Shown here in pieces: positions 10,909 through 24,760 of a DNA stretch of 64,000 bases. Made by a program: the position numbers and the translations under genes. The stretch is from contig CM076261.1 in the NCBI GenBank assembly GCA_038380795.1, forward strand, positions 34,621,866-34,685,865. Direction: 5' to 3'. How positions within the stretch are numbered: position 1 is the stretch's first letter; every line of letters begins with the position of its first letter. Source of the DNA: Pyrocephalus nanus. Lineage: Eukaryota > Chordata > Aves > Passeriformes > Tyrannidae. The notes beneath the pieces were generated by a model that saw only the letters and a program-made list of their open reading frames with translations, was not told the origin of the DNA and made no database searches.

Positions 10909-13725
10909 ACAGTAGAGTGGCATCATTAACTTCCACCAGCATGAGAGAGGAACATGTGTTGTCTACCTGTGAGTGATTCACAGTGTGAGAAACACAGTAA
11001 AGATCCTGTCTACAAAAGTGTATTGTCCTCCGAGCTCCTTCTGTGTGTTGCAAATGATCTTCCCTTTCATGCACATACGTAAGCTCACTGGTTTAGAGCA
11101 GCACTGCCAGGACTGTGTGGAGTCAGAGTCCCGTGCCTTTTCTGCCCTGAGGTTAATTTAGACCGTAGAGGCAGCTGTTGCCTCTTTATGTATCAGTTCT
11201 TCAAGAGTACTCATTGAAGCACCATTCTTGATCCACCCAGAGGTATAAGGTACAGTCACCAAGGCATGCTAAATCTGTCATCAAAGGCTGGCGTTACTTC
11301 CTGGCTGTGCCTCTTTGTTTATCAAATAATCATTTTCAGTAATAAGGGAGCAGAGTGTAAACATGCTCTTGACTAATTTGCTGTGTTGGAACATCTGATT
11401 CTTTAGCACTGTGAACAGGAAGCACTGTTGAGCACACAAAGCACTGATGAGCTTTGTGACTGCACAGTTTGATTCCAATTAAATTTTTAATGAAACAAAA
11501 GTCAAGCCCAACTGTGAGTTGTGACAGTTATGATTTCAGCAGTGCCCTCTTACGTCCTCTAATTTGGCCAGGTTTCACCTGCTGAATGTAAATATTGATA
11601 GTTGACAAGTCAGAAGACACAGACCAGGGCATGGAATATGCCAGGCAGTTTGCTTTTCTGAGTTGCCACTTGATTTTTTAAAATTTCTTTTTTAATTATT
11701 GTTTTTAGCATCTGTTGACAGATTGGCAATCAAGCCTATCTTGAATTTCCAAGTTCACTCAAATCTGCTTTCAGAATGGATGTCCCAGGGCAACTGTAAG
11801 GCAAGGGAAGCAAAGTGTGCTTGCACCATCGAGCACACTGCTTTAAGCTGATAGAAAATGTTTGAAGCTATTTATCTTCTCTGTGGGAGCCCACAGAAGT
11901 CTGTTGCTTCCTGCTACTAATAAACGCCATGGAGGCTGGTTGCTTTCAAAACTCCTGATAAGACCCACTGTTGATGTTTTTAAAGGAACACAGCAGAAGG
12001 GAGAAAAGCTAGTTTAAGAAACATTTGCAACAGTGAAACAGTGCTCAAAGCTATGGTATGAATGACAGTAGTTGGTAGCAGCAGCTGACTGCTTGGATTT
12101 AAATGGCAATCTGCTTGGCAGCAGAGGCTTGAAAATAATGCAGATACTGGACTGCATGCCCCTTCTATACACCTACCCAACAGGTTAAATGATCTGACCC
12201 TTGGATACTAAATGCTGTAACCAAACAGGTTAAAGGAAAAATAAATTGCTTTAGTTCTGAGGCTTGCTTTGTTTAGCGTTCATTCAGTGACAGTTTTGCC
12301 ATTAGAAGAAGAAGGGAAAAAAAACCCAAACAAAAGCATCCCCAAGTTTTATATTAACGATGAGCTGCCAAGAAATAAGTTTCAGCAGTAGGGGACAGAG
12401 TCCTCAGCTGGAATAAACTGTAGTGACTACAGCAACATTGCACCAGAGCTATCAGCTGGACTTTTTTTTCTCAAGTTTTGGTGATAAAAAAAGCATAACT
12501 TACTCTTGATCCTTAAATATGTATTTAGGAGGATAACTTTAAACAAGAAATATGAGAAAATTGTTGCCTGGAGTTCACAATTCAACATTTGGATAAATTT
12601 CATGGGGTTCAGATGATGGACCTTAAAGCTATCCTGCAATCATGGGAAGTTAATTTAGTTATTTTATTGAGGCCCTTTAGATGTGTCCTCCTACATACCA
12701 AGAATGGAAGCCTGGTAACTGAAGAAGCAGATTGCAGAGGAAGAAAGTTGTAAAATCTCAGCCTAAAAAAGCTCCACCTACCTTTCCCCAAAATCTTTTC
12801 CTCATCCTTCACCAACAAGAGACAGTCTGACCCTCATGAATTTATTTAAGTGGCAAATGTAAATGATGGAATATGATAGCTGTCAGAACAGATTTATTAG
12901 TATGGTTTTCCTGTTGCTCCTGACCTGTGCCAGTATACCTGTATGCACCTGTATGATGGGTTACAACTGGAAAATACTTTAGTTTACTAAATACTGAAAA
13001 AGTAGATATGATTTTCTGAAGTATGTTTTTTTTAGTGGTTCTAAGTTCTTTTATTTAAACCCCACTATCCATGCCTTTGGAGAGTACTCAAAAAGTCTCA
13101 CTGCTATGACAATTTTTTCCCATAGCATCTTATATTCCCTCACTACCTGACTTAATTTTACCACACCTATCTCTTTCTCCAATTCTTACACCAAATAATA
13201 TTCCTTATTACTTGGAGTTAACACTTTGTTGAGGCCAATATGTCATGTTTTCTTTCAGCTATTACATACGCATGCAATTCTCTTGCAAAATGTTCCGTTT
13301 TAAGCCACTTGCCCAACTCTCTAACAGAATTTTTTCCCTGGCTTGACTCTTCCAATAGTGTAGTGACTGTTATATTATTTCTCATTTAGCTATATCAGCT
13401 TGTACAAAGCCTAGGTGTTCTTTCATACACAATTGCTTTCAGGAAGATTAAGTATAGACAAAGAAATTGAATAACATATACAAGGGTGATAGAATCAAGC
13501 AATGGATGTTTAATGATTCTTATAGAATATGTGATACTTATGAAGACTAGATTACCTTTTTTTTCCCTGTATCATACAAGAAAAAAATCATATTTTGACT
13601 TTTACATATACTCCTTTAGCTGGGACTTTTTGGCCATTAGTATTTTCCAAGGGCTATCTGTATTTAAATATATTTCAGGCCTTCCACGTCGGAGGTTGTT
13701 GATGTTTTGAAGCAGGTACTTGGGG

Positions 13726-13741
13726 AAAAAAAAAAAAAAAA
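13726..13741. repeat. A homopolymer
   Basis: A run of about 16 A bases follows TTGGGG. Confidence 0.85.
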
Positions 13742-15224
13742 GGAAACCTAACTGCCTTTATCTCTTTATGATTAAATGGTCAACAAAATTTCAGCTCAGG
13801 TTGTTCATAGGAACACCTCTTTATTCCTAAACTAGTGGTTCCAATCCCTGTAATTTCAGCCACCATGATATCATAAATTTCTATTTAATTTCTATTTTCT
13901 GTCTTTCTATTTGCATTGTTTTTTCATCATAGCCAGAATATGGGACTGCTATGTTTTAATATTATAAAACTTCCTTTTGTGCTTAACATTTTATCATCGA
14001 AATGGTCAAGAAATATGTAAATAAAATTGAACTTAATCCTGATTCCTCTGGAACACGATGCTTTTGCTTGCTCAGCTTTCCTCCCACATGAAGTGCTCTT
14101 AGGCACAGCAGTATATGAACTTTTCAAATAACGCTTCAGTTATTACCCTGTGGTAGCTTTATCTGGAAGCTCGAGTCATCATCTCAAAAAGAAAAATGTT
14201 TTGTTTTCTTTACGTAGTCATACTCCCAAGGACAGCCATTGTTACTGTGGCTGTCTTCCTTCTATATAGGGAAATAGGCTTTAAAATTATTCTTAATTGG
14301 TTTTTAGAGAATTTTGAGTCTCATGAATCCAAATAAAATGCCTGTTTCCTGTAATTCCTGATACTGCCCAATTTAATTGGTCTCTTTCACCACATATTGA
14401 GGCATACTCCTAATATCTATTACCTTGGTACTGCTGTAAACATACATTTATTATATTTTAATAGGCTAAGTTTTCCAAACCAAAAATCATTGCAGTTATC
14501 TCTTCAAGGTACACATATTACCCTTATATCCCAAATAAATTTCTGTAACTCTAAATGGTTCTGAGATTAGATTTTGATTGGGATCTTTTTCAGTGGGTCA
14601 TTATGGTGTCTTGAATTTATATAAGAATCCGTTTGTTTGGCAACATTTTGCATTTTTTTAATTGTCATTAATTAAGTACCCTGTAAATATGAGCCTTCAT
14701 AACTGAATCCAAATCATTACCTATGTGATTGCCTAGTCCTATGAAAAGGACTAAAACAACAAACAGTAGAAGTGACATCAGCTATAGCTTTCCAGTCCTC
14801 CAAAGGAAGGAAAAGGAGAGACAGACTGCTCTTTTAGCAGCCAGAAAGCATATGCTACAATATGTTTTCCTTTATCAGTAACAGAAGAAAGAAAATCTCT
14901 ATTCAGCAAAGAGGTGGGAAGAGATAATACAGATATCATTTTATAGTGTGCTTTATAACATAAATATACTGTACCTTGAAGTAATTCCACAATAGAAATC
15001 CCTGCTTAGGTAGACAAATAAAATTTAAGTCATTGAGAAAAGGTCTGACCATTCACTCAATCATGTCACTCTACAGATTCATACTTTATTTGAGGATTTC
15101 TCACACATTTTGGGTTGCATAGCACTTGCAGAAACCATCATCTTCCCTTTTTAATGTTATTACTGTCTCATGGGGCTAGAGAGTCAGATTATTTTGTGGT
15201 TATTTGATCCCAAGAATCCTCTGG

Positions 15225-15315
15225 TTTTGTTTGTTTGTTTGTTTGGGGGTTTTGGTTTCGTTTTGGTGGTTTGTTGTTTGGTTTGGTTTTTGTTTTTGTT
15301 TTGTTTTTGTTTTGC
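15225..15315. repeat. low-complexity T/G tract
   Basis: This begins as (TTTG)n and continues as GGTTT/TTTTTG units for about 90 bases, with almost no A and only one C. The frames on both strands at 15170-15486 are driven by it. Confidence 0.85.
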
Positions 15316-16234
15316 ATACTGGCAGTCTTCAGAAGAAGGGATGAAGAAAGGATAAGAGGATCAAAGGAAAAAGTAGGCTGGAAGGGAAGTCTGGGTTTAT
15401 ATAGTGGACTCAAAAGACATCATCACAATCTATCCTGTTGGAGCCTGTACAGCCGTCATACATGGCCATTTACAGACACAGCGTAGAGGAATAGAGTGAT
15501 CTGTGTACTCCAACTTCCACAGGCAAATACAAGTGGCACTTGGAGGGTATTTTGCACATAAAGAGTCTGTCAAATGTCTGTTTAGAAAGATGAGTCAGGA
15601 GGTGTCTTCTTGCAGGATCCACTTGAACCACACAAGCAATCTTCCAGATTAAGGGACATACGTAGGACCCTTGATCAGCTCATGGATAGCTTGATAAACC
15701 TGGATGATCTTCAGCTTGACATATTGTGGCAGAACAAATTATTTTTATTTATTTTAATATCCCTGGCTAGAACCTACACTGCTGAAGGAACTGATCCAGT
15801 AATACAGAAGATTTGTCTGCCTTAATAGCAAGGGCATGCATCACAGAAGCAAGATGCTGGTCCTTCCTATTCTAAGTGCATGCGATTCTAAAACTGCAAC
15901 CACCTGATGGATTTTAGTCTACCATGACAACTCTGTAACAGGCATTACTGTTATCCCAAACCTCTTTATACACGGGGGGGAAAACGTGCCCATTAAAATG
16001 TGGAGTTCCTTTTCTCTTTACAAACTGCTCTTCTTTTACACTAAAGTTTTCAGGAAAGAACTTGTGCCTGCCTTACTGCCATGCATAGAAAGTGGTCAGT
16101 GTAATCTAAGATTGTGTCCTCTCTTCGTAACTTTAGCAACAGCTGTTGAAAACTAAAGCCACATCAGCTTCAGTGACTAGAACACAAGAATGAAAAAAAA
16201 TTTGCACTTGGCTGTAATCAAGGCTGATTGCAGT

Positions 16235-16300
16235 CTCAGTGACCTTGGGCAAGTTACTCAAGCTCTTTGTTTGCCTTCCTGCTCAGCTGTAAAATTAAGT
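16235..16300 (+). mobile_element. MIR-type SINE relic
   Basis: The stretch GTGACCTTGGGCAAGTTACT, followed by CTTTG, TGCCT, CTCAGCTGTAAAATT, matches the conserved core and 3' half of the MIR SINE. That core normally reads GTGACCTTGGGCAAGT, then a CTCTGTGCCTCAG region and CTGTAAAATG. MIRs spread before the amniote radiation and survive at low copy in birds, often where selection has held them. The tRNA-like head is not recognisable upstream. The short plus-strand frame across it is not a gene. Confidence 0.75.
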
Positions 16301-16731
16301 CAAAGCAGGACTTCACTGGAAAGCAGATGCTGCTTCAGAGTTGATTTTTTTTTTCTGGTAAATAAATTATGGAAGAAAATATAATAATTAATTAATAAGT
16401 AGAAGTCAACACATAGTAATTATGTGACCATATCCATTATGACTGTACATAAACAAAATCTATTTTCATTAGGGGATATTAATGTTACCAAGTATTACTA
16501 GAAAGATTTTGGCAGTTACCAAAAGACCTTTTCTTCAGTAAAGCACAGCCATTCTTTCATTCCTTAGTATTGTGAACTTTTTTTAAACCAATCAGATCTT
16601 AAGATAAAATGGATATATACTGAAAGATAGGCCCAATTTGAAAATATATTTCATATATTTATGCTTGGGATAGTTTTATCTGCATAAAAGGAAGTTTTAT
16701 GAGCAACGAACATAACAGTCAGATTCAGTTG

Positions 16732-16790
16732 CAGTTTAAACTGGTGTAAATATAGGTATTCCTCCAAGACCAATTAAGCTGGTTGTAGTT
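16732..16790. repeat. possible ancient repeat relic
   Basis: AAACTGGTGTAAATATAGG is followed by ATTCCTCCAAG. This echoes the ACTGGTGTAAA plus CTCCATTGAA motif pair seen again near 44202 and more weakly near 3673. The evidence is motif similarity by eye only. Confidence 0.25.
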
Positions 16791-18588
16791 TCAGGATTAC
16801 TTCTTTTTAATGCCAGTGTCTTTTAGGACACTAATTAATGCAGTGATTATTTTTTATTCTATTTTGAAGTAGGGAAGAATTTGAGGTGTAGTTCTGTTTT
16901 AGGAATGTTTCATGATTTTCAGATAAACATAATTGACAGAAATTTATTTTTCCATGTTCATAATTACAACAATAAATCAAATAAGAAACCTTTTCTGAAT
17001 TCTGAAGTGCCTCTACTGTCTCTTTACTGAGGCAGTGCGAAGGGAGATAAAAAATTGCAAAATCTTTGGCATCCATAGTAATTTTGAATGGAATCTGTAT
17101 TGTCATGTATTGAATTTTTATTGTTATAAATTTTGTAATTTTGCAATCTGTGGCAAAAAGGTATAGGAATAAAAACCTGATAATTCAGGTTTGCCATGGT
17201 TGTTACTTTAGAAATCCAAAGAACAAGAAAATTAATAATGACTAACAATTAAACTTGGAAAAAATGGTCTACTCTTAGATCACACTTGTTCTCACATTGA
17301 TGGGTCCAAAATTAAAGTTTATCATGCTAGTGTAAATGTTTCAGAAACAGCTGTGATCTTTGATATTTAGAGAATTTAGAGAATTTTGTTTTCACTGTGG
17401 GTTTCATAGAGATTCTCTGCAGAATGCAACTAATATAATGATTGAAACTTGTTAGATTTAGTGTTTCATTGTTCACACTCCACTCTTCAATTTCCCTACT
17501 GTCTTTTGTTTCCCTAAAAGGTTTTCTTCCTAAAACCATGGACTGATTCTCTCTAGCTGCAATTCAATTGCTATAGTTATAAAGAAGGATGGAAAATGTG
17601 TGATTACTAAGCTGCTAGACAAAAACTTGGCTTTGCAGAGCTCAAATTGTAGGATTAACTCTTGTTAATACTGCTTATTTATTACATTGTAATTCTACAA
17701 TAAGACTGGACAAAAGAATGCAACAAGTCATCCACTTAATCCTAAATCTAGCAAGAGAAGAGACTACACATTTGAAATGTGCACTGTTGGCCTGTTATTC
17801 AATCAATTTTATATTGAATTGGATATAATAGATGCATAGGACTGCACTTGTCTATAATTTTTCAGTCATCTCACACCTTGCAATTGTTTCATGTTCCATT
17901 GAGTCTTGGTGGAAGACAAGCATCAAAACTTCAACTGTGTTTAAAAAGTGAATAAATAAATATGGACATCTGTGGTGCTATAAATGCAATGTTGCACCTA
18001 TTACAAATATTTCATACTGCAATTGATGAGAATTAAATATCAAAATGATTTTGATAATCTTATTAGTCATATAATATAAGCCGTATTTACATGGTACTGA
18101 CAGTTGAACATCTCAGGCATTTTAGAAGTGAGCAGATAATGGGATTAATTTCCTTTCCTTTCTTTCAAATGGTCTGTTTTCCCCTTGCTTTGAAATGGTC
18201 TGTTCTGATATCAAATACTTTGGGACTAGGTCATTGCTGAACATGTCCATAGGGACCTATTTCTCACACAGAAACTTCATTGTCCTTCAGGTAGTGATGT
18301 TCTCAAAAATGTTGATGGTAATAATTCCTATTTCTTTAGAAATATCTGTAAAAACGTTTCTGTGTTTGTAACTGAGAGCTGTAGGCAAAGTAGCAGAAGG
18401 AAATACAGAGCTTTCTTGATGTTTAAACCACCTTCAGTGCCAAAGAAGGACTCACAAAACCACGTGTTTTAATGGCATGTTGTGTTGTGCATTCAATTGT
18501 CCTATGTTTTCATCCTTCAGCATTTACTACTTCAAAATTACAGATGTGACCTCTCAAAAACTGAATTAATCCAAAGTAAATAAGTAAA

Positions 18589-18611
18589 AAACAAACAAAC
18601 AAACAAACAAA
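18589..18611. repeat. (AAAC)n microsatellite
   Basis: About five AAAC units occur in AT-rich unique DNA. Confidence 0.9.
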
Positions 18612-20909
18612 TTTTAAAAAAAAGGCACAAAAACCATAACATAAATTAAAAACTACTGATCAGAATGCAGCTTTATGTAATGCCCTAGAGAGGAAAAACT
18701 GTGAATATGAGCATGAGAAAACATGAGCATTTACACACAGGTGCCTCAAAGAAGAAGCTGAAAATAAATTAAAAAGAAACTATTTAATTAATAAAATTTG
18801 AGTGTTAAATAATTCCACTAAGCTTATAAACCTATCTTTTCCTGTCTTTACATAAAAATGAATAGTTATAATTTGCATCACCAGGAAAAATTACCCAGCT
18901 GGGCTGCTATAATTCCTAAGGGTGGATTATTTGGAGCAACATAGAACATTTCAGGCTAAAGTGAAATTAGGAAAACCCAAGAGTTAACTCAGAATAACAA
19001 AACTATTTTTTTTGAGCTCATAAAAAATCCAAAACCTCTAGTAGTCTTTGATTAAAACCTCTGAGGAAAATATCCCCCCCAAAAAAACAACTAACCGAAC
19101 CAAAAAAAGGTACACAGAAAATGTACAAATCTTCAGTAAAGTCAGACTTTTGCTATCCACAACTGAATGGGAAGCAACTATATTTTTCTAGAATGACGAG
19201 CAGCCACACAGGATCTATTCTGCAGCCAATGGTGAGCCAAAGTGCTGTGCAGACTGAATGTGAGCAATGCTGGCAGATAGATGCCTCTGAAAGTGGTTCA
19301 TTACAAAGGGGAATATGAATAGGATAAGGGAAATATGGGCCAGAAGTCGGGAATATCAGAGAGTGTGTTAATGACGGTGCAGGAAACTAGGGAAATGGAA
19401 GCAGCTCAGTCTCTCCAGATTAAATAAGATATGGAGGGTTTTCTGGGTATAAATACCAAGATTAATATCTAATTTACTGTATTATGTGAGATATTCTACT
19501 AACCCCTTTCTTAGATTAGGATTTTTATACAGGAGATAATTTTTTCTTTTAAAAGTTTGCCTTCATTATTCAGATATACAAAAAGTATTTTTACAGGCAT
19601 TTTGCATGAAGAAATTCCCAGGATTCAATTCTTGTTTAGTATTCAGTTCATTGCACCAATGCCTCTAAATTTGGTACACAGGATAATACTCATTTCTTAA
19701 ATGAGTCAGGCTCCAGTGAAATTGAAAAGAGCTACATGCATGCATTTGCATCCAGAATGTAATGGATGATTTGGGGATGCAAGAATAGATTTGCTGTGTT
19801 CAATATCACACAAAATTTGCAAGTTATTTTCCTTTTGTTATACTTTATGATGAGCTACCACATTTTTCAGCAAGAGAATCCAGAAGAAATCTATATCATC
19901 ATATACATATTTACATACAAAATTCGAGCAAGAACTTCTGTTTTGCAGGAATATAGATCAGCGTAAAATTAAAGGAGTCACTAATAAAACATAGATTAGA
20001 CCCTCCACATAATGGTGAACTTAATCTGAACTTTGTTGTACTCATAGAGATAATTCTCCCCACTTACAAACAACTTTTAGTAAAGCAAATAAAAAATAAA
20101 CAAAAAAAAGGACTAGAAGGCTAAGATTCAATTCCTAAATAATAGGTAATTTTTAGGCTTCTACTGCTGCTTCTACTGCTCCTACTGTACAAAACTGCTG
20201 GTGCAGATGGCTTTCCTGCTCTTTAGCTGTCTCTTCTGCAAAAATGGTAATTTTTTTGCTCTTGCTCTATTTCACTGGCTAGTCCCACAACACTCCCAAA
20301 ATAATCCCACTTAGAACTGCTCTAGCTGTTCCACAACCCTCTTTACTCTGTTACCTTCTATTTTACTAAGGACTTCAATGTTTTTAATAGTCTCTACAAT
20401 TTTGTTTGTTCAGAAATAGAAGTAGCACTGATGACTTCCATATCCCTCTTATTTACAAAAGGCTGTTAAACACATTCTCTCACCTCCCAAATCACAGGAA
20501 ACCTTTTAACAACTGTTTCTTCTTTAATTCATGCAATCATTTTCTTTTTGCATAACTTTTTGCACTTGGTGGTTGTAAATGAGCGTTCTTGATAAGAATG
20601 ACTGGCCAGCCTTCAAGCTCTTAGACAGAGCTGTCCATACACTGTTAAAATTTCAATAATTTCTCTGCATCAAGATGTCTCCTCCTCCCTGTTGCTCCCA
20701 CCCTGCCTGTCCCCCATTTAAGTTTTTGCAAACTGAAATGCCTTTCAACACAATGAAAATCTACCTCACAACCAATCTCAAACATAAACATTTCTGATGT
20801 GCCAGCTGGTTCCTACTCTCTCTCATCAGATATTGCCACTCGTGATGTTCTCACACTGCCTGGCATTTTGAAGATCAGGAAGACATTTGGCAGTTTGGGT
20901 CTCTGCCAC

Positions 20910-21497
20910 TGTTATGTTCTGATTAGTGAGAGATGCCTCTGCACAAATTAAGGTGCAAATGAGACCATACGCTGAAGACAATAATAGGGATTTTGTTTAA
21001 TAGTAAACATGAGGAAGAGAGCTAGAAAGAAATAGAAAAGATGGGAAGGGGGAGGGAAAGAAGAGAGAAAGAGAGATCAAGCAGAAGGTAGTCATCAGCC
21101 ATGGATATAGTGGTGTCCCAGTGGTCCTTCTTCACCCTGGGCTTCTTGGTGTTGGGGTCCTGGAGTCATTCTTCTGGGACTACCACCTTTTTACAGTCCA
21201 AGTTTCAGGTATCCACAGGGTGGTCACAGGTGTTCCCATAACTTGGGGTGGTATGTGTATGAGCAGTTGCTTCCCTTCCCACAGTTTGCTACAGTGGATA
21301 GTGCATGCACTAACCAAGATGTGCTAACCAGACCTTGTGTCTGCTAGGCCCGTAATTAGTACCTTCTTCTTGTCATTTCTCCCTTCTATGCTTATCTCAA
21401 GTTCCTTCTGTGGCCTTGACAGTGTTTTGAGACAAGGAACTGTGCTCTTTAAGTCCTTACAGCTACTAGATCTCATATAGAATAAAGAAATTCAACA
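20910..21497 (-). mobile_element. probable avian endogenous retrovirus solo LTR
   Basis: Read on the minus strand, this has the layout of an avian ERV LTR. GGACCACTGGGACACCAC is followed by ATCCATGGCTG, then a long pyrimidine tract of CTCTCTTTCTC type. Next come an ATTAAA-type signal (CTATTAAACAAAATC), GGTCTCATTTGCACC and TGTGCAGAGGCATCTCTCAC, ending near AGAACATAACA. Boundaries are approximate: the left end is TGTTATG at 20910 and the right end is near TTCAACA at 21497. I could not find a convincing target duplication. The plus-strand frame at 21121-21327 is a shadow. Family placement is from memory of avian LTR structure. Confidence 0.6.
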
Positions 21498-21825
21498 GCA
21501 AGGTGTGTAGTTGCAAAATTTTTAAAATCTGGGAGAGAGAAGTTAAAATTTGGCAGCAGCAAACAGGATTATATTAGCTCCAAAAGCTTTATGATTCAAG
21601 TATTCTAAATAATGAACTACATGAAATTAAAACTAATACACAGATATTTCAGTGATGACCTACTTTATGTCAAACACACTTAGACAGAGTTAGTTTTTGT
21701 ATCTGAAATTCATTTTGTTACAAAAGTACTTCCAAACTCCAGTTTCTGTACAAAGGTTATTTCTACCTGGAAAAAATGGAAATCACACATTTCGCTGGCC
21801 TACAGATTTATATATCTGATTGGAG

Positions 21826-21854
21826 TTTTGTTTGTTTGTTTGTTTGTTTGTTTG
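21826..21854. repeat. (TTTG)n microsatellite
   Basis: About seven TTTG units. Confidence 0.9.
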
Positions 21855-24719
21855 GTAGTTTTTGTCCATAAAGAAGGGGAAGTGCCCAGTTGTTGAAAAT
21901 TGCTCCTTGGAAATGGCAAGCTTTATTATTCGGTGTTTTAAAAAAGATTGGTAAAAGGGTCTTTACAATTTTATGTTTCAATATATTTTAGTTGTTTTAC
22001 ATTAATTTAAAAGACAAATAGACTTTATGAGAGAGAAGAAATAAAAAAATGAAACAATGCTTGAAAAGAATTTTTAGTTAGAAACTCTTTTGGAAATAAT
22101 TCCATTATCTCCTTAATAACAGTCATATGTGTTAGAATTTCAGACTTGGTGGAGTATGGCAGTGGAACAGCTTGTAATGTTTTATCAATTTGTACTCTAC
22201 TTTTGTCAATATAACTCCTAATACACAGTAGCACAAAATTTGTATATTATGTTTGTTTGTACCTATAATAAATAAAATGCTTAGAATCACTGAAATCTTT
22301 CAACTCTAGCAAAAGAAGGGCCTCTGAAACTCAAGGTTATTTCTTGTTGGACTTGTAATGAAGAACGTCAGTTTTAATTATTTGCCAACCTGCCACTGAC
22401 CATCAAATTGCTTTAAGACCAAATACTTGAAATGAATACCTGAATGCACAAGACAATATTTAAGAAGAAATAATTGGTGTTATCATCTCACTTGGAAGGC
22501 TTATTTTTTGGGAAGCTTTTTATTTCTTGTATCATCACAGCTCTAAACAAATGTAAGTCACAGAAAAAAAGCAGAGAGATAGAGGAGAAAAAATACAAAA
22601 TTCACTAATAGGGCAATATTTTGTGTGCTAGCAAATAGCTAAACTGTATTTAATGTCCATTAAACTTCCTTATTGTGTAATCTATTTTCACTTGTTTCCT
22701 GCCACTAATACTTTCAGGCTTGATGTGGAGATAAGTACTGAGCTGCCCTTGATTGTATTATGGATTCAGCTGACTGAAAAGGAGATGGCTAAAATGGAGG
22801 TACTAATGAGCAAATTTTTGTTCTGTCCTGATCTCTTCCTTTTAAATTTTAATTATCATAATCACAAATAATCCAGATTACAAATAATCCTGCTCAGCAT
22901 GAGTTGTAGAAACAATCAGAGTTTCTTATGCATGGGAGAATTCAGTCAATATAAAAAAATCCAAAAAACCAAAATCAGACAGGGGCAACAACCAAATGCA
23001 GTTTCCAAATATCCTAGATCCTGTTTGCAAGATACTTCATATCAACTGAATTGCTTTGTCATCTTACTCTTCCTTCTACAACCTGTTAATGATCTGAGAC
23101 ATGACAAATTCAGGAGCACAGGGTAAAACACATTTATAAGCAACATAAACTCAGCATCATGTACTGAAGGAAATAGATAAAAAAGACAGGAATTGTGCAT
23201 TCAGGTTATCTGAGATACATCAGCTTCAACAAGTGCTTCCCAAGAGACATTGCTTTAGATAATCCTTTAGAGTGTGGACGAAAGGGTAGATCTAGCCACG
23301 AAAGGAAAGTGGAGGTGAACTTGGCTTTCAAGAGAAGCAGAACCTGGATTCACATTTGAGTTTGGATATAGCTATCAGAGTATTTCCTTATATTCTGAAC
23401 TTTCAAAAAGGAAATAAATGCACAAACTTAAGAATGCAAATTTATGACACATAAATAGAATGAGAATAATATTTTAAGTAAAAAAAAAATAAGATGCACA
23501 TTAGAACTGTGTAAAATATTGTTCTACTTTAAAATAGTGTAATTCAAGAAAATAAGTGTAAAATATGCCCTTTAAAACATGCTTAGGACAGTAGTTTTAT
23601 TGAGCTGCATAAAACTATCTGTATTACCCCTCTATTAATGTGACAGAAGGAGTTACTTGTCCTTAGCAATGCAACTCAACTTTCCTTTATAATAATTATT
23701 TTACTCCACTCCTGCTTATTGTTTATAAAGCAAGAAAGGTATTTTCAATGTTCTAGTGTTGGAGTACTATAGATGCATTACGGCTAAATAATCTTTTCTT
23801 TGTCAGATGCCAATATTTAATGAATGAAGAGAATTTTGAAGGAATTTTCTATTATGTCTTTCCTTCTATCTAAGATTTCCTCTTTCTTCCTCCTTTCTTA
23901 AACAACAAGTGCAAAATGTTCTCAAGTTAGAAGTAGTGCATAACATAAAATGTGAGTTTACAATTGTAGAGATAATGCATAAACAAAACCAATCTACAAA
24001 GGAAAGCTATTATTTTGTAACTCATAATAGAGTTGTGTTTTATTACCTATATCACTGCTAATGTTATAAATAAATATGTCATATTTTAAAAATATGTAGT
24101 CCTATTTTCAAGATGAATGCAATTGCAAAAATACTCATATCACCTATAAAACTGAAGTGCTTTGTCTAGGCTGTTCATTTAAGCTCCACCTATAAACAAA
24201 ATTAGGCATTTACAGAGTATGTATCTTCCTATTTATACTGATTACTAAGGAAATCTAGATGACAAAGCACAGTAGAATACTCTTAGCATTGAAGTTTAAA
24301 ATTCACTTAAAAAAGACTTCTTTTTTTTTTTTTCTTCAAATAAAGTGCTTAACATGTTTTTAAAATATGCGTAATTTACCACTATCTTATACCTGTAGAG
24401 TAGCTCAAATAACTAAAGGACATCAGAAATGTTTATCTGTTTAAATATATACAAGTATACACACACCCACACAAGACAAATAAATATATATAAACATAGA
24501 AAATGCTAGTCTATTGCCCATCAAGTACTGAAATGTGTTTGGAGAAGTTCACCAAGATTTATTGTAATATACCAGCTATCTATAATTATATACATATTTA
24601 AAAGGGGTGGGGGAATCGATTTTTATATTTCATGAACCTTGGAAGTATCCTTAGGTGTAAGTTTGACTGGGTAAAAGAAGATGTGATTAGGTTTTTGACC
24701 TTGAGCTGGTTTTGAGGTG

Positions 24720-24760
24720 AAAAAAAGAAAAAAGAAAAAGAAAAGAAAAAAAAGATGAGA
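24720..24760. repeat. purine (A/G) tract
   Basis: This is an A-rich tract with interspersed G (AAAAAG and AAAG units). It is pure purine on the plus strand apart from its right edge. Confidence 0.8.

Larger units (their letters stand above)
10909..16234. other. long unique AT-rich region, no gene seen
   Basis: About 5.3 kb of unique sequence. It contains an A run at 13726-13741 and a G/T tract at 15225-15315. A 37-nt exon-like segment at 13679-13715 is discussed in the findings. No open frame carries a recognisable domain. Confidence 0.45.
16301..20909. other. long unique AT-rich region, no gene seen
   Basis: About 4.6 kb of AT-rich unique DNA. It holds an (AAAC)n microsatellite at 18589-18611 and a possible repeat relic at 16732-16790. 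A 38-nt exon-like segment near 19191-19228 ends in a GTGAGC donor, but its coding frame shows nothing recognisable. Confidence 0.45.
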
